Of a DNA stretch of 64,000 nucleotides, positions 25,218 to 33,843 are shown one piece after another. Source of the stretch: PALSA-612 sp963773055. GTDB taxonomy: Bacteria; Actinomycetota; Thermoleophilia; Gaiellales; Gaiellaceae. Below the pieces are notes generated by a model. That model saw nothing but the letters and a program-made list of their open reading frames with translations, was not told where the DNA came from and searched no databases. The stretch spans positions 1,798,001 through 1,862,000 of the forward strand of contig CAVYZL010000006.1 in NCBI GenBank assembly GCA_963773055.1, read 5' to 3'. The stretch's first letter is position 1. Each line of letters starts with the position of its first letter. The position numbers were made by a program, and so were the translations under genes.

Positions 25218-25343
25218 TTGCCTTTCTGGTGGAAAGGCGAACGCCTCGCTGCGCTGCTTGCCCAGGAGCGTTTGGCTCGCCAGGTAGACGAGCCGCGCGA
25301 TCACGATCAGGGGGAAGAGAGCGGCACGGAAGAAGCCCTTCAT
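25218..25343 (-). pseudogene. Membrane-protein 5' stub, possibly FtsH N-terminus
   Basis: A well-placed ATG at 25343 with GGGAG five bases upstream opens MKGFFRAALFPLIVIARLVY then LASQTLLGKQRSEAFAFPPE. This looks like the first membrane helix of actinobacterial FtsH proteases. The coherent part ends after about 40 residues, where the strand becomes antisense to the integrase remnant. I read it as a truncated gene; the FtsH identity is a guess. Confidence 0.35.
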
Positions 25344-25706
25344 GCGATCTCCCCGCTCCCTGGTCGCCGGGCCCAGGCCTGACCACGCATCGGCAGGGAA
25401 GCCGATCAGTTCGACGGAGGGGTTCAGCGGCCACCTGCCACTGGCCGCGATCAATCACCTGCCAGAAGCCGCCGCGTTCATAGGACGCATCCCGCAATAA
25501 CCGACCGTCAGCATGACGAATCCATCGACTGCAGGGTCACGTCCGGGTGAGCGCGCGGCGTGCGGCTATGGCGAGCTTCAAGCACCGGCGCGACCTCAAC
25601 GAGCACGAGGATGCGCGCAAGCGACTCGACTGGAATGAGATCGAAGACGTGCACCGCCCGGGCGTCTCTCATCGACGCGCCGGTCACCGTGCCACATCTT
25701 CTCCTT
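25344..25706. other. Island stretch without a clear gene
   Basis: Contains an unsupported 49-codon plus-strand ORF at 25568-25717 (MASFKHRRDLNEHEDARKRL...) that runs 11 bp into the convergent hydrolase gene. No ribosome-binding site or family match. Probably eroded sequence. Confidence 0.4.
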
Positions 25707-26504
25707 TCATGCGGTGACCTCCCGCAAGAATGGGCGGACAGCCTCCGCAAGCTCGTACGGGTGGTCGTGATACGCCGCGTGCGTGCCCGGCGTGGTGGCG
25801 ACCTCCACGCCCAAGCGCTTGCCGAGCCGGCCCGTGATCTCGGGGGAGAATGGGAGGCCGTCCTCGCTCACGAGCAGGCTCACTGGTGCTGAGAGCGCGG
25901 CCAACGTTTCCTCGTCGGGCAGGTACAGCTCGTAGCTCCCGAGCTCGACCTCGAACAACGTGCTGGCGGTGGCGCGCAGCCGCTCGCGAAGCGCGGGCGT
26001 CAGCCGGTTCCAGCCGTCGTCTCCCGCCACGTAGCACCAGAAGCGCTCAACCGCGGCAGGCGGCCCGCCTCTCTCCATTGCCTCCTGGACAAGCGCCCGC
26101 AGCGGGGCTCGCACCGCAGCGAAATCGACCAGCGCGTACAGCCCCGGCTCGTGCAGGATCGCGCCGCGCACCCATGCCGGGTGACGGACCAGCAGACACA
26201 GCGCGAAGGTCCCGCCGCTGCTCGTCCCGAACACAGCTGCAGGACCCGTTTCGAGCGCCTCAAGTAGCGCTGCCGCGTCGTCGGCCTGCTCCTCCGGCGA
26301 CGTCGTCTGCCAGCCGGCCGGAACGGGACTGCGACCGTTCCCGCGCCGGTCATAGCTGACGACCGTGAACTCGTCGGCGAGTAGGTCGGCGAATGCGTCG
26401 AAGTGGCCGCCGTCGCCTGTTGCTCCCATGATCAGCAGGACCGGTGGCCCCATGCCCCGGACCTCGAAATAGAACTCGGCCCCGTTGACAGTCACTCTCG
26501 ACAT
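25707..26504 (-). CDS. Alpha/beta hydrolase
   Basis: Serine hydrolase of the alpha/beta fold, 265 residues from the ATG at 26504, chosen because GGGAGG lies six bases upstream; the longer frame adds 34 unlikely residues. Motifs: oxyanion region VLLIMGATGDGGHFDAFADL, SYDRRGNGRSP, nucleophile elbow VFGTSSGGTFA, an acidic residue in LLVSEDGLPF and the catalytic His in GTHAAYHDHP. The catalytic triad looks complete. Substrate unknown. It stands alone between island remnants. Confidence 0.85.
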   Translation of the reverse strand: MSRVTVNGAEFYFEVRGMGPPVLLIMGATGDGGHFDAFADLLADEFTVVSYDRRGNGRSPVPAGWQTTSPEEQADDAAALLEALETGPAAVFGTSSGGTFALCLLVRHPAWVRGAILHEPGLYALVDFAAVRAPLRALVQEAMERGGPPAAVERFWCYVAGDDGWNRLTPALRERLRATASTLFEVELGSYELYLPDEETLAALSAPVSLLVSEDGLPFSPEITGRLGKRLGVEVATTPGTHAAYHDHPYELAEAVRPFLREVTA

Positions 26505-26942
26505 CTGCGCCTCCCGGTCGCCTGCCAGCGAATCTTCTCTCCCGCTCCACACCAGCGCAAATTCCGAGGACGGTCGTTCATGGCGGCGGCTCCGTCGTGT
26601 GCGCAACGCCCGGCAAACGTGCCGCCCAGCGGCGATCCCGGATTCGCAACGGAGCTACCCCTCGAGCGGAAGGCACACCATCCACATCTCTGTCTTCTCC
26701 GCCAACGCCGACACCATCACCACGGTCCTGCACGCAGAAGCTCCGCCCGGAACCGACAGGCCGATCCTGCAGCTCGCATGACGCCTCCTGAACCCGGTCG
26801 CTGTTCCGGAGACCGACGCAGCAGACGGGCGGGCAGCAATCGGGCAGCAAACGTCCCGACCCACTCCGCTCAACGATGCGGCCTCGACGCGGCCCTCATC
26901 CGAGAAACCGCACGAATACAGCGATCCGTAGCCCATGGTCGT
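26505..26942. other. Island stretch without a clear gene
   Basis: 438 bp between the hydrolase start and the second integrase remnant. ORFs exist on both strands but lack ribosome-binding sites, family motifs or consistent codon usage. The right end leads into the tRNA-Asp-like fragment. Confidence 0.4.
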
Positions 26943-26956
26943 TCACGTCGCGATCC

Positions 26957-26998
26957 TCGAAGGCGTGTCACGCCGGAGGTCGCGGGTTCGAGCTTGGT
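26957..26998 (+). repeat. tRNA-Asp-like 3' fragment (attachment-site scar)
   Basis: TGTCACGCCGGAGGTCGCGG followed by GTTCGAGC reproduces the anticodon loop (GUC), variable loop and T-loop of tRNA-Asp(GUC). The 5' half is missing and the T-stem 3' strand is not complementary, so it is not a working tRNA. It lies at the end of an integrase fragment, which fits an attP/attR scar of an element that used tRNA-Asp. Confidence 0.55.
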
Positions 26999-27399
26999 TC
27001 GGCGGTGCGGGCACGTCGCCGACCGCGACCTCGCCGCGGCGACACAACGCTGGCAAGTCGGCAACGACCGAGAGTTCGGTCGGCCCGTCTGAGATTACTT
27101 CGCCGATGCGTCTGTCGCCGAAGACGGCGATCGCCTTGCCGAGCAGCCAACGCAGCTTCTCGATCGTCACCGGCTGCACGTCGTGCTGAGCCAGGTAAAC
27201 GTCGACGAGTTCTGCCAGCGTGAGGCTGCGCGGTATCCGCTGCTCGCGGCGGAGGCGATTGAACTCGCGCTCGCGTTCACTCGCGAAGCCGCTGCGTTGG
27301 ATCCGTCGTGACCCGCGCCGCGCGATAGCGATACGCCCACCGCGGCTCACCATCGCGGCCGCGGCGCTTCAACTCGAACACCTGACCCTGCGGAATCAC
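26999..27399 (-). pseudogene. Tyrosine recombinase, N-terminal remnant (frameshifted)
   Basis: GTG at 27399 with GAGGAGG upstream opens IPQGQVFELKRRGRDGEPRW then AYRYRAA. After a frameshift near 27,320 another frame continues RGSRRIQRSGFASEREREFN, then LTLAELVDVYLAQHDVQPVT and KLRWLLGKAIAVFGDRRIGE. This is the arm-binding region and SAM-like core-binding domain of phage-type integrases. The catalytic domain is missing; the sequence then enters the tRNA-Asp-like fragment. Opposite strand to the first integrase remnant, so the two are probably from different elements. Confidence 0.75.
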
Positions 27400-27548
27400 C
27401 GTGGAGCCTCCTCGATCGACAAAAGGACCGAGGAATCACAACCGGGCGGCAGGTGGATGACCACCTCTCTCGAAGCGAGGTGGTCTGTGTCCCGGCGTAC
27501 CGAACCTCGCTCGAGTGCCTGCGAGGCGCTGGGGATATGGAGGTGCGG

Positions 27549-27828
27549 CTACGACTCGTCGCGTCGGAATGGCCGGTCGTGCAGCTCGGCTGACATGACG
27601 GTTCCGCGCCAGTAGACGTAGCGGCCTTCGGGGAGCTCCCAATACGCCTCGCCGCTGGTTGGGATGCGGATCCCGCCGAGTGTTTGGTAGCCGCCGAAAC
27701 GGCCGCCCCATGGCCGCGGGACCCATTTCCTTCCAGCCCTGAACAGGCGGTTCTCTGAGGATGAGTGAACGATGTCGCCTTCGCTGTTCGCCTCGAGCGT
27801 GACGGCGAGCCGCCGACCTCAAAACCGC
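27549..27828 (-). pseudogene. C-terminal stub of a DUF6544/DUF6920-like protein
   Basis: In one reverse frame, between an in-frame stop at about 27,828 and TAG at 27549-27551, the sequence reads RLAVTLEANSEGDIVHSSSE, then WGGRFGGYQTLGGIRIPTSG and EAYWELPEGRYVYWRGTVMS. The FGG...RIP..GEA.W.LPEG..VYWR pattern matches the C-terminus of this uncharacterised family as I remember it. The N-terminal two thirds is gone. Confidence 0.5.
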
Positions 27829-27903
27829 CAGATGACGAGAGCGGCTGGAAACGCACGTGCCCGGCGCGTAGGGTCACTCCCTAGTTCGGCAAAGGAGCTC
27901 GGA

Positions 27904-28884
27904 GTGATCGTCCAGACGCAGATCGAGGGCACTCGCCTCGCTGGGAACCTGTTGGACGACCCGACAGAACGCGATCTGTTTGTCTACCTGCCCCCGGGCT
28001 ACTCCGACTCGGAGCGGAGGTATCCGACCGCGTACCTGCTGCACGCGTACGGCGATACGGCCGGACTGATGGTGACCCCCGCCACCGACGGAGAGCGGTG
28101 GCGGCCGCCGATCGAGGACGTGCTCGATCCCGTGTTCGGTCGTGTGGGCGTGGCGCCGATGATCGTGGTCATCCCGGATGGCAACTCACGCTACGGCTGC
28201 GGCCAGTGGGTGGACTCGCCGGTGACCGGGGCGTTCGAACAGTACGTCCTCCACGACGTCATCCCGCACGTCGACGCCACCTACCGGACGCTGCCGGCAG
28301 CTCGAAGGCGCGGGGTGTTCGGGTTTTCGTCCGGCGGGTTCGGCGCCTGGAACCTGGCGTCGCGCAATCCCGACGTCTTCGGCGCAATGGCCGTGCTCTC
28401 GGCCGACTCGTGGCTCGACATGACGCACAAGTTCATGCTCTACAAGTACCTCGACAGCATCTGGCCGGAAGCGCCGAACGGTCCCGTCGAGGGCAACTTC
28501 TGGTCGGAGATCGTCTACGACTACGCCGCGACCTACTCGCCGAATCCCGATAACCCGCCGTTCTACGTCGACCTACCGATGGCCTGGCCGAGCGGCGAGC
28601 TGATCCAGGAGGTGTGGGGCCGCTGGCTGAGCTTCGACCCGGTCGTCAACGTCCACGACCGTCTCGACAACCTGCGCAAGCTGTCAGGCATCCTGCTCGA
28701 CGCCGGCTGGAACGACGACTACAACCTGCACTGGGGTCACCGGCTGCTCAGCCACCATCTCACCGAGGCGGGAATCCCGCACGAGCACCGGGAGAATCCC
28801 GGCAACCACGGCGGCCGGGCAGACGAGCGATTCCAGGTCGCCCTGGAATGGCTTTCGCAGACCCTCGACGGAGACGTCCCCTGA
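27904..28884 (+). CDS. Esterase of the antigen-85/esterase D type
   Basis: Alpha/beta-fold esterase of 326 residues (COG0627-like). GTG start at 27904 chosen because AAGGAG lies six bases upstream; a longer frame starts at 27772 without support. Motifs: RDLFVYLPPGYSDSERRYPT, VVIPDGNSRYGCGQW, nucleophile GVFGFSSGGFGAWNLA, acid in LLDAGWNDDYNLHW and His in NPGNHGGR, so the triad is complete. No signal peptide. Its TGA overlaps a CTG beginning an NTF2-like stub. Confidence 0.87.
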   Translation: MIVQTQIEGTRLAGNLLDDPTERDLFVYLPPGYSDSERRYPTAYLLHAYGDTAGLMVTPATDGERWRPPIEDVLDPVFGRVGVAPMIVVIPDGNSRYGCGQWVDSPVTGAFEQYVLHDVIPHVDATYRTLPAARRRGVFGFSSGGFGAWNLASRNPDVFGAMAVLSADSWLDMTHKFMLYKYLDSIWPEAPNGPVEGNFWSEIVYDYAATYSPNPDNPPFYVDLPMAWPSGELIQEVWGRWLSFDPVVNVHDRLDNLRKLSGILLDAGWNDDYNLHWGHRLLSHHLTEAGIPHEHRENPGNHGGRADERFQVALEWLSQTLDGDVP

Positions 28885-29090
28885 CGAACGGCGCCCCGTC
28901 CCCTCCAGATCGGCTGCGTGAGTTCGCCCGGCGGTACACCGACGCGTGGTGCAGCCAGGATCCGGCGCGCGTGGCCGAGCACTACGCGCCCGACGGTTCG
29001 CTCACGATCAACGACGGATCGCCCTCCGTGGGGAGAGCCGCGAAGACCGCCCGCTGCGCGAGTGTTCAGGAATGTCTCTCGAGCTTCTAG
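28881..29090 (+). pseudogene. Truncated NTF2/SnoaL-like protein
   Basis: The frame begins at the CTG overlapping the esterase stop and reads NGAPSPPDRLREFARRYTDA, then WCSQDPARVAEHYAPDGSLT and INDGSPSVGRAAKT. This is the first third of a SnoaL/NTF2-like fold; after position 29,040 similarity stops and the frame ends. No ATG/GTG start. I regard it as a broken gene once coupled to the esterase. Confidence 0.6.
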
Positions 29091-29169
29091 CGCCGGGCAA
29101 GGGCGCCAGCGCCGCGCTTATGGCCGGATCGCGGGGTGTCCAGGCTAGGTTTGCGTAGGGGAGGGATCT

Positions 29170-30195
29170 CTAGGCAGGGACATCCGGAGCGATCCGAATC
29201 AGACGCTTGCCGAGATTCTCGCCGCGGTACAGCCCCGCGATCGAACCCGGTGCCTGCTCGATTCCATCGAGGATGTCCTCTCGATAGCGGATCTGTCCGT
29301 TGCTCACCCAGCTCTCGAGTTCCCGCAGTGCCTCGGGATAGCGCTGGGCATGGTCAAAGATGAGAAAACCCTGCATTCGCGCGCGTTTGACCAGAAGATG
29401 ACGCTCAACCCGAGGTCCCTGGGGTGGCGGGTCCCAGCTCGCGATGGACGCCGTGCCGCAGATGACCAGCCGTGCTCCGATTTTGAGACGGCGCATGATG
29501 GAATCGCTGATTGAGCCGGCCGTGTTGTCGAAGTAGACGTCAACGCCTTCTGGGCAGGCGACATCGAGTGCTGCCTCGAGATCGTCAGCCGTGTAATCCA
29601 CGGCAGAGTCGTAGCGAAATTCCTCGCGACACATACGCACCTTCTCGGGCCCGCCGACAATGCCGACGGTGCGGCACCCCTTGATCTTGGCGATTTGACC
29701 GACGCATGACCCGACCGCTCCCGCCGCCGTGGACACGACCACGGTCTCACCCGCCCTGGGCTGACCAATGTCCAGCAGGGCGAAATAGGCTGTCAGACCA
29801 TTGATGCCGAGGACGCCAAGCGAGGTCGAGATGGGCAAGCCTGAGCCGCCGACCTTGCGCTCGATCGCCTCGGCGTCCACCACGGCGAAGTCCTGCCAGC
29901 CGAACATGCCAAGCACGTAGTCGCCTGGGTGGAAATCGGAACTTCGCGACTCTTCGACCCGCCCGACTGCAACCGAGCGCATGACCGCACCAAGCGCCAC
30001 AGCCTCGGAATAGTTGGCGACCGCGCTGACCCAACCGCGCATCGCGGGATCCACCGACAGGTAGATGTTGCGCACCATAACCTGGCCATCCGACGGCTCC
30101 GGCACAGGCGCCTCGACGATCTCGAAGTGCTCCGCCTGCGGAATGCCGGACGGCCTGGACTTCAGTCTGACCTGCCGGTTCACTCGTTGGTGCAT
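29170..30195 (-). CDS. NADP-dependent medium-chain oxidoreductase (curcumin/prostaglandin reductase type)
   Basis: Zinc-free medium-chain reductase acting on activated alkenes, by family. It has 341 residues, close to the family length. Blocks: NRQVRLKSRPSGIPQAEHF, VRNIYLSVDPAMRGW (typical of this clade), GDYVLGMFGWQDF, GVLGINGLTAYFALLDIG and the nucleotide-binding ETVVVSTAAGAVGSCVGQIA. ATG start. The first 147 bp around its start are duplicated exactly at 33,832. Confidence 0.92.
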   Translation of the reverse strand: MHQRVNRQVRLKSRPSGIPQAEHFEIVEAPVPEPSDGQVMVRNIYLSVDPAMRGWVSAVANYSEAVALGAVMRSVAVGRVEESRSSDFHPGDYVLGMFGWQDFAVVDAEAIERKVGGSGLPISTSLGVLGINGLTAYFALLDIGQPRAGETVVVSTAAGAVGSCVGQIAKIKGCRTVGIVGGPEKVRMCREEFRYDSAVDYTADDLEAALDVACPEGVDVYFDNTAGSISDSIMRRLKIGARLVICGTASIASWDPPPQGPRVERHLLVKRARMQGFLIFDHAQRYPEALRELESWVSNGQIRYREDILDGIEQAPGSIAGLYRGENLGKRLIRIAPDVPA

Positions 30196-30199
30196 AGCT
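30053..30199 (-). repeat. 147-bp exact direct repeat, copy 1
   Basis: Covers the first codons of the oxidoreductase (through IYLSV) and four bases upstream of its ATG. Identical base for base to 33,832-33,978; beyond the ATG-proximal end the flanks remain loosely similar for about 25 bases and then diverge. Confidence 0.95.
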
Positions 30200-30511
30200 A
30201 GTACTCCCGGTGCACTCTAAGGCGCGCCGCAGTGCATAGGCCCGCGGTGACCTACGCGCCGGTAGCACGCTGACCGTCTGCCAAGGCGACGCGTACGCCA
30301 TCACGGTTCCGACCGCACACACATAGCGACGATGCTCGCGACGATGGTTCGCCGCACTACCGGGCCGAAGCACGGCAAGATCGTCGCCGCATCGATCGCC
30401 CGCCCACTCGGCTGCGCGAGTGTGCGGGAATGACGCTTGAGCGGCGTCGTCTGACACGAACGGCGCTACGACACCGACTGCGATCGGTCACCGCGCCGAG
30501 CAACGGAGGCG
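30200..30511. other. Island stretch without a gene
   Basis: 312 bp between the oxidoreductase and the flavin monooxygenase. Must hold the oxidoreductase promoter. I see no coding signal, tRNA or strong hairpin. Confidence 0.4.
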
Positions 30512-31612
30512 CTACGGCGGCTCACGTAGCGGTCGATAGTTCGAGTGGAAGATGCGTTCGCCCACGCGGCGTAGCGTCATGTTGCGGACGATGGAAGGCA
30601 GGCTTCGCGTGCGGTCGCGGCGATGGGTTTGATCCTGAACCCATGCGATGCGGGCGGCGCGCCGTCGCCGGTACTGGGTCAGCGCCTCCTCGATGTCCTG
30701 GCTCGTCGCAAGCACATCGGCGAGCACGAGTGCGTCCTCAAGCGCCATCGCCGCGCCCTGGGCCATGTTCGGCGAGGTGGCGTGGGCGGCGTCCCCGACG
30801 AGCACAACGCGGCGTGCCGCCCTGGCCGGCGGCACGACCTCCTCGATCGGGGCGAAGTACGCGTCGCCGGCGTGCTGCAGCAAGCGCGGCACCGGGTCGG
30901 CGAAGTCGACGAACAGCTCGCGCCACTCAGCCCCGCGAGCGTCGGCTGGCTCACTCGAGTTGACGTCCGCATAGCAGTAGACGCTGCCTTCGCCGAGCGC
31001 GACAGTGAGGAAGGCGCGGCCTCGGCCCAGCATGACGGTCCAGTCGCCGATCTCGGGAAATCCCTCCGCGACGAATCGCCAGCTTGTTTGTCCCACGTAG
31101 CGGGCGGGAGGACCGCCAGCGGCGAGGTAACGGATGGTCGAGTGGACACCGTCCGCACCGACAACGAGGTCGTACGCGCCAGTCGAGCCGTCGGAGAAGC
31201 GCACCCGCTTCGCCTGGCCGTCGTCACTGAGATCTGTCACCGAGAGGCCGAGTCGCACCGGAACCTCCGCGCTTCCCGCGCGGAGGACCTCGTGCAGCAC
31301 CGCTCGGCGAATCGCGACACAGGCTCCGACACCGTCCCAGCAGCTGCGAACGTCGATGTCGGCGAGTACGCGGCCACGGTGGTCGAGAAACCGCTGCCGC
31401 ACGATCGGGTTCGCACGAGCAGCTAGCTCCGCCCATATCCCGAGCTCGTCGAGCGCTCGGACGCTGTTGCCGGGCAAGTACAGGCCGGCGCCGCTCGTGT
31501 CCCACTCGGGCATCCGCTCGACGACCTCGGCCGTGATGTCCCGCCGCCGTAGAGCGCGGGCAAGCGCCAGGCCGGCGACGCCGGCACCGACGATCAGCAC
31601 ACGCGGTGTCAC
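30512..31612 (-). CDS. FAD-dependent aromatic-type monooxygenase
   Basis: PHBH/UbiH-like flavin hydroxylase, 366 residues, GTG start. Motifs: FAD-binding RVLIVGAGVAGLALARALRR, the DG motif in YDLVVGADGVHSTIR and the second FAD motif VVLVGDAAHATSPNMAQGAA. It oxidises a small, probably aromatic or polyketide-like substrate using NAD(P)H. Its start overlaps the SRPBCC stop (GTGA), so it is the last gene of a three-gene unit after the methyltransferase and SRPBCC protein. Confidence 0.92.
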   Translation of the reverse strand: MTPRVLIVGAGVAGLALARALRRRDITAEVVERMPEWDTSGAGLYLPGNSVRALDELGIWAELAARANPIVRQRFLDHRGRVLADIDVRSCWDGVGACVAIRRAVLHEVLRAGSAEVPVRLGLSVTDLSDDGQAKRVRFSDGSTGAYDLVVGADGVHSTIRYLAAGGPPARYVGQTSWRFVAEGFPEIGDWTVMLGRGRAFLTVALGEGSVYCYADVNSSEPADARGAEWRELFVDFADPVPRLLQHAGDAYFAPIEEVVPPARAARRVVLVGDAAHATSPNMAQGAAMALEDALVLADVLATSQDIEEALTQYRRRRAARIAWVQDQTHRRDRTRSLPSIVRNMTLRRVGERIFHSNYRPLREPP

Positions 31613-32076
31613 GGCTGTTGGACGGAGACCTTGAACTCCCGCTCCAGAGCCACAAATGTGCTCTGGAGGGCGCGCCGGATTCCGCGGTCGAGCAGCAACC
31701 GGCCGAAGAGGCCGGCGATCCCGCGGCGTGGTTCGTATTCGACGACGAGTCGATAGACGAATCCCGCGCCGTCGGGCTCGAAGTGGCGCTCATGCTGTGC
31801 GTCGGGCAGGCCGGGCTGCGTGCTGGTATAGGCCACGAGCCGGTTCGGCTCGAACGCCGTGACCGTCATCGTCAGCTCGCGCTCGCGTCCCAGCAGGCGA
31901 GTCACCAACCGGGCAGAGTCACCGAGCGCTCCCCAGCTGGGGCCCTCCTCGAGACGCACGTAACCGGGCCAGAACTTCGACCAATTCCTCGTGTCCGTGA
32001 TGAAAGCGAAGCCGGCTTCGACAGGGATCGCAAAGTGATGCTCCCGCTCGATCCGAATCATTCGTCGATGCCGCAT
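31609..32076 (-). CDS. SRPBCC (START/Bet v1-like) family protein
   Basis: Small helix-grip protein, 155 residues (IRIEREHHFAIPVEAGFAFI, TDTRNWSKFWPGYVRLEEGP, HFEPDGAGFVYRLVVEYEPR). Members bind hydrophobic ligands or act as cyclases/aromatases. ATG at 32076 with GAGG four bases upstream; an ATG five codons later is also possible. Starts 9 nt after the methyltransferase stop and overlaps the monooxygenase start. Confidence 0.85.
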   Translation of the reverse strand: MRHRRMIRIEREHHFAIPVEAGFAFITDTRNWSKFWPGYVRLEEGPSWGALGDSARLVTRLLGRERELTMTVTAFEPNRLVAYTSTQPGLPDAQHERHFEPDGAGFVYRLVVEYEPRRGIAGLFGRLLLDRGIRRALQSTFVALEREFKVSVQQP

Positions 32077-32085
32077 GAAGCCTCG

Positions 32086-32922
32086 CTACGGAGCGATCGC
32101 TGACGCTAGTACGAGGCGCAAGTCGAGAACAAGCGCTCCCCGCTTCACGAACGAGCCCCACTCCTCCACGACATCGCGCGCGAAGTCACGTCGCTCCGTG
32201 TCGTCGAGGTCGGCAAAAACTGCGCCCAGTGGCGTACTGGTGACGTATTGCCAGAGGAAGTGATGGGGCGCGGGAAGTCCGAGGACCTTCTCGCTGGCGG
32301 TGACGGAGATGCCCGCGAAGCCGGCCCGGTCGAGTAAGTCCTCGAGCTGGGCGTCACCGAGCGAGAACACTTGCCGCACGAACCCGGCGGCGCTCTGCTG
32401 CCCGTGGCGTTCGAGCTGCTCGGCGAGGATCGCGAAGAGGGAAGGAATGGGCGAAGGGACACTTGCCAAGAAGCGCCCTCGAGCGCGCATGACGCGGCGT
32501 ACCTCGCTGAGGGCGAGCAGCTTGTCCGAGAAGAACTGGAGCCCCATTTGGCAGAGAACGGTGTCGAAGGCAGCGCCCGCGAACGGCAACGCCTCGGCGT
32601 TTGCCCGATGCCAGCTGATCGGCGAACTCGCTTCAATCGAACGGGCGACCTCGATCATGGCTGGGTTCACGTCTGCTGCCTCGATCGTCGCCGTGCCCAA
32701 ACGCTCGGCCGCAACCCGCGCAACCACACCCGTACCGCACGCGAGATCGAGCAAGCGCTCGCCGGGCGTCAGCGAAGCTGCATCAACGAGATCGATCGCG
32801 AGTGGCGCGGCCACGGCAGGCACGAAGTAGCGCTCGTAGTTGCGGGGCGCCGCTCCTCCGTAGCTCTCAAAGGATGGAGACAGCCGATATGACGAATCTC
32901 GCGCAGTGCGTATGGCACTCAT
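32086..32922 (-). CDS. Class I SAM-dependent methyltransferase
   Basis: Rossmann-fold methyltransferase, 278 residues from the ATG at 32922, preceded by AAAGGAGAGG. Motif I is LLDLACGTGVVARVAAERLG, followed by EAADVNPAMIEVAR, the acidic loop NAEALPFAGAAFDTVLCQMG and EVRRVMRARGRFLASV. UbiE-like C- or O-methyltransferase; the substrate is not predictable. First gene of the unit, divergent from a TetR regulator. Confidence 0.92.
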   Translation of the reverse strand: MSAIRTARDSSYRLSPSFESYGGAAPRNYERYFVPAVAAPLAIDLVDAASLTPGERLLDLACGTGVVARVAAERLGTATIEAADVNPAMIEVARSIEASSPISWHRANAEALPFAGAAFDTVLCQMGLQFFSDKLLALSEVRRVMRARGRFLASVPSPIPSLFAILAEQLERHGQQSAAGFVRQVFSLGDAQLEDLLDRAGFAGISVTASEKVLGLPAPHHFLWQYVTSTPLGAVFADLDDTERRDFARDVVEEWGSFVKRGALVLDLRLVLASAIAP

Positions 32923-32942
32923 CGCCTCTCCTTTCGGAACGC

Positions 32943-32964
32943 GTAACGTAACTTGTAACGTAAC
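32943..32964. promoter_or_regulatory. Probable TetR operator (direct repeats)
   Basis: The 63-bp divergent intergenic region contains GTAACGTAAC twice (32943-32952 and 32955-32964), separated by TT, so the repeat period is 12 bp. It is the only AT-richer repeat here and covers the space between both starts, as expected for autoregulation and control of the methyltransferase operon. Confidence 0.6.
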
Positions 32965-32985
32965 ACGTCCCGGTACGATGTCAAG

Positions 32986-33843
32986 GTGGGACGGCCCAAG
33001 GAGCACGATGAGGAGACGCGCGCAGCCCTGCGAGCGGCGACGGAGAGAATCGTCGCCGAGTCCGGGATCGGAGCGTTCTCAGTTCGCGCCGTCGCTCGTG
33101 ACGTCGGCACCACAACGCGGGCCGTCTACAGCCTCTTCGGATCGAAGGAGGGGCTCCTCGTTGACGCACTCGCGCAAGGCGCGTTTGAGTTCCTGGCGGA
33201 AGGGATCGACGAGTTGCCCGAGACCGATGATCCCGTCGCCGACCTCGTCGCCGTCGGCGTACCGGTCTTTCGATCGCTTGTTCTCGAGCATCCGGCTCTC
33301 TACCGGATCGCGTTTCAGCGCATCGCGCCGAGCTTCACCCCCGGACCCGAGGTGGTGAAGGCGCGTGAGCGGGCCTTCGCCGGCCTGCTGGGGAAGGTCG
33401 AGCGGCTCGCAGAGAACGACCTCCTCGGGGAGAAGCCGGTGCTCGAGGCGGCTGTTGAGTTCAACGCAATGCTGGAGGGGCTGGCGAATGCCGAGCTACG
33501 CGGCACGATCCTTCGCATCCTTCCGCCAGGCGAGGAGGAGCGCACCTGGAGCGACGCGTTGACCACCGTGGTTCGCGGATTCCGAGCGCCCGGATCCGAG
33601 GCGACAGATAGGCGAGAGAGGTCAAGGATCGATCCGCCGGCAAGGAGCGAGCGCTATGCCGCGAGCAGCATCGCCGATAGGCAGCCAGAGAATGGGGACT
33701 GTCCCCTGCCAGGGCGATCACGTTCTCGCCGACCGTCTATGGACAGCCCGCGTCACGGGCCACGGCGCGTAGGCGGTGGCTTGTGGGGAGGCGGGGGTGG
33801 AGGTGGTCGCCCTGGTGGAGGTGCCCCACAGACCGACAGGTAG
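32986..33843 (+). CDS. TetR-family transcriptional regulator with aberrant C-terminal tail
   Basis: Repressor-type regulator. Residues 1-205 are a normal TetR: MGRPKEHDEETRAALRAATE, the helix-turn-helix FSVRAVARDVGTTTRAVYSL, FGSKEGLLVDAL and a ligand domain ending near TTVVRGFRAPGSEA (about 33,600). The frame then runs about 80 residues further through unrelated Arg/Ser-rich sequence and a Gly-rich stretch (GGGLWGGGGGGGRPGGGAPQ) into the duplicated oxidoreductase segment. That tail is probably not native; the original stop may have been lost by insertion or misassembly. Divergent from the methyltransferase operon. Confidence 0.85.
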   Translation: MGRPKEHDEETRAALRAATERIVAESGIGAFSVRAVARDVGTTTRAVYSLFGSKEGLLVDALAQGAFEFLAEGIDELPETDDPVADLVAVGVPVFRSLVLEHPALYRIAFQRIAPSFTPGPEVVKARERAFAGLLGKVERLAENDLLGEKPVLEAAVEFNAMLEGLANAELRGTILRILPPGEEERTWSDALTTVVRGFRAPGSEATDRRERSRIDPPARSERYAASSIADRQPENGDCPLPGRSRSRRPSMDSPRHGPRRVGGGLWGGGGGGGRPGGGAPQTDR

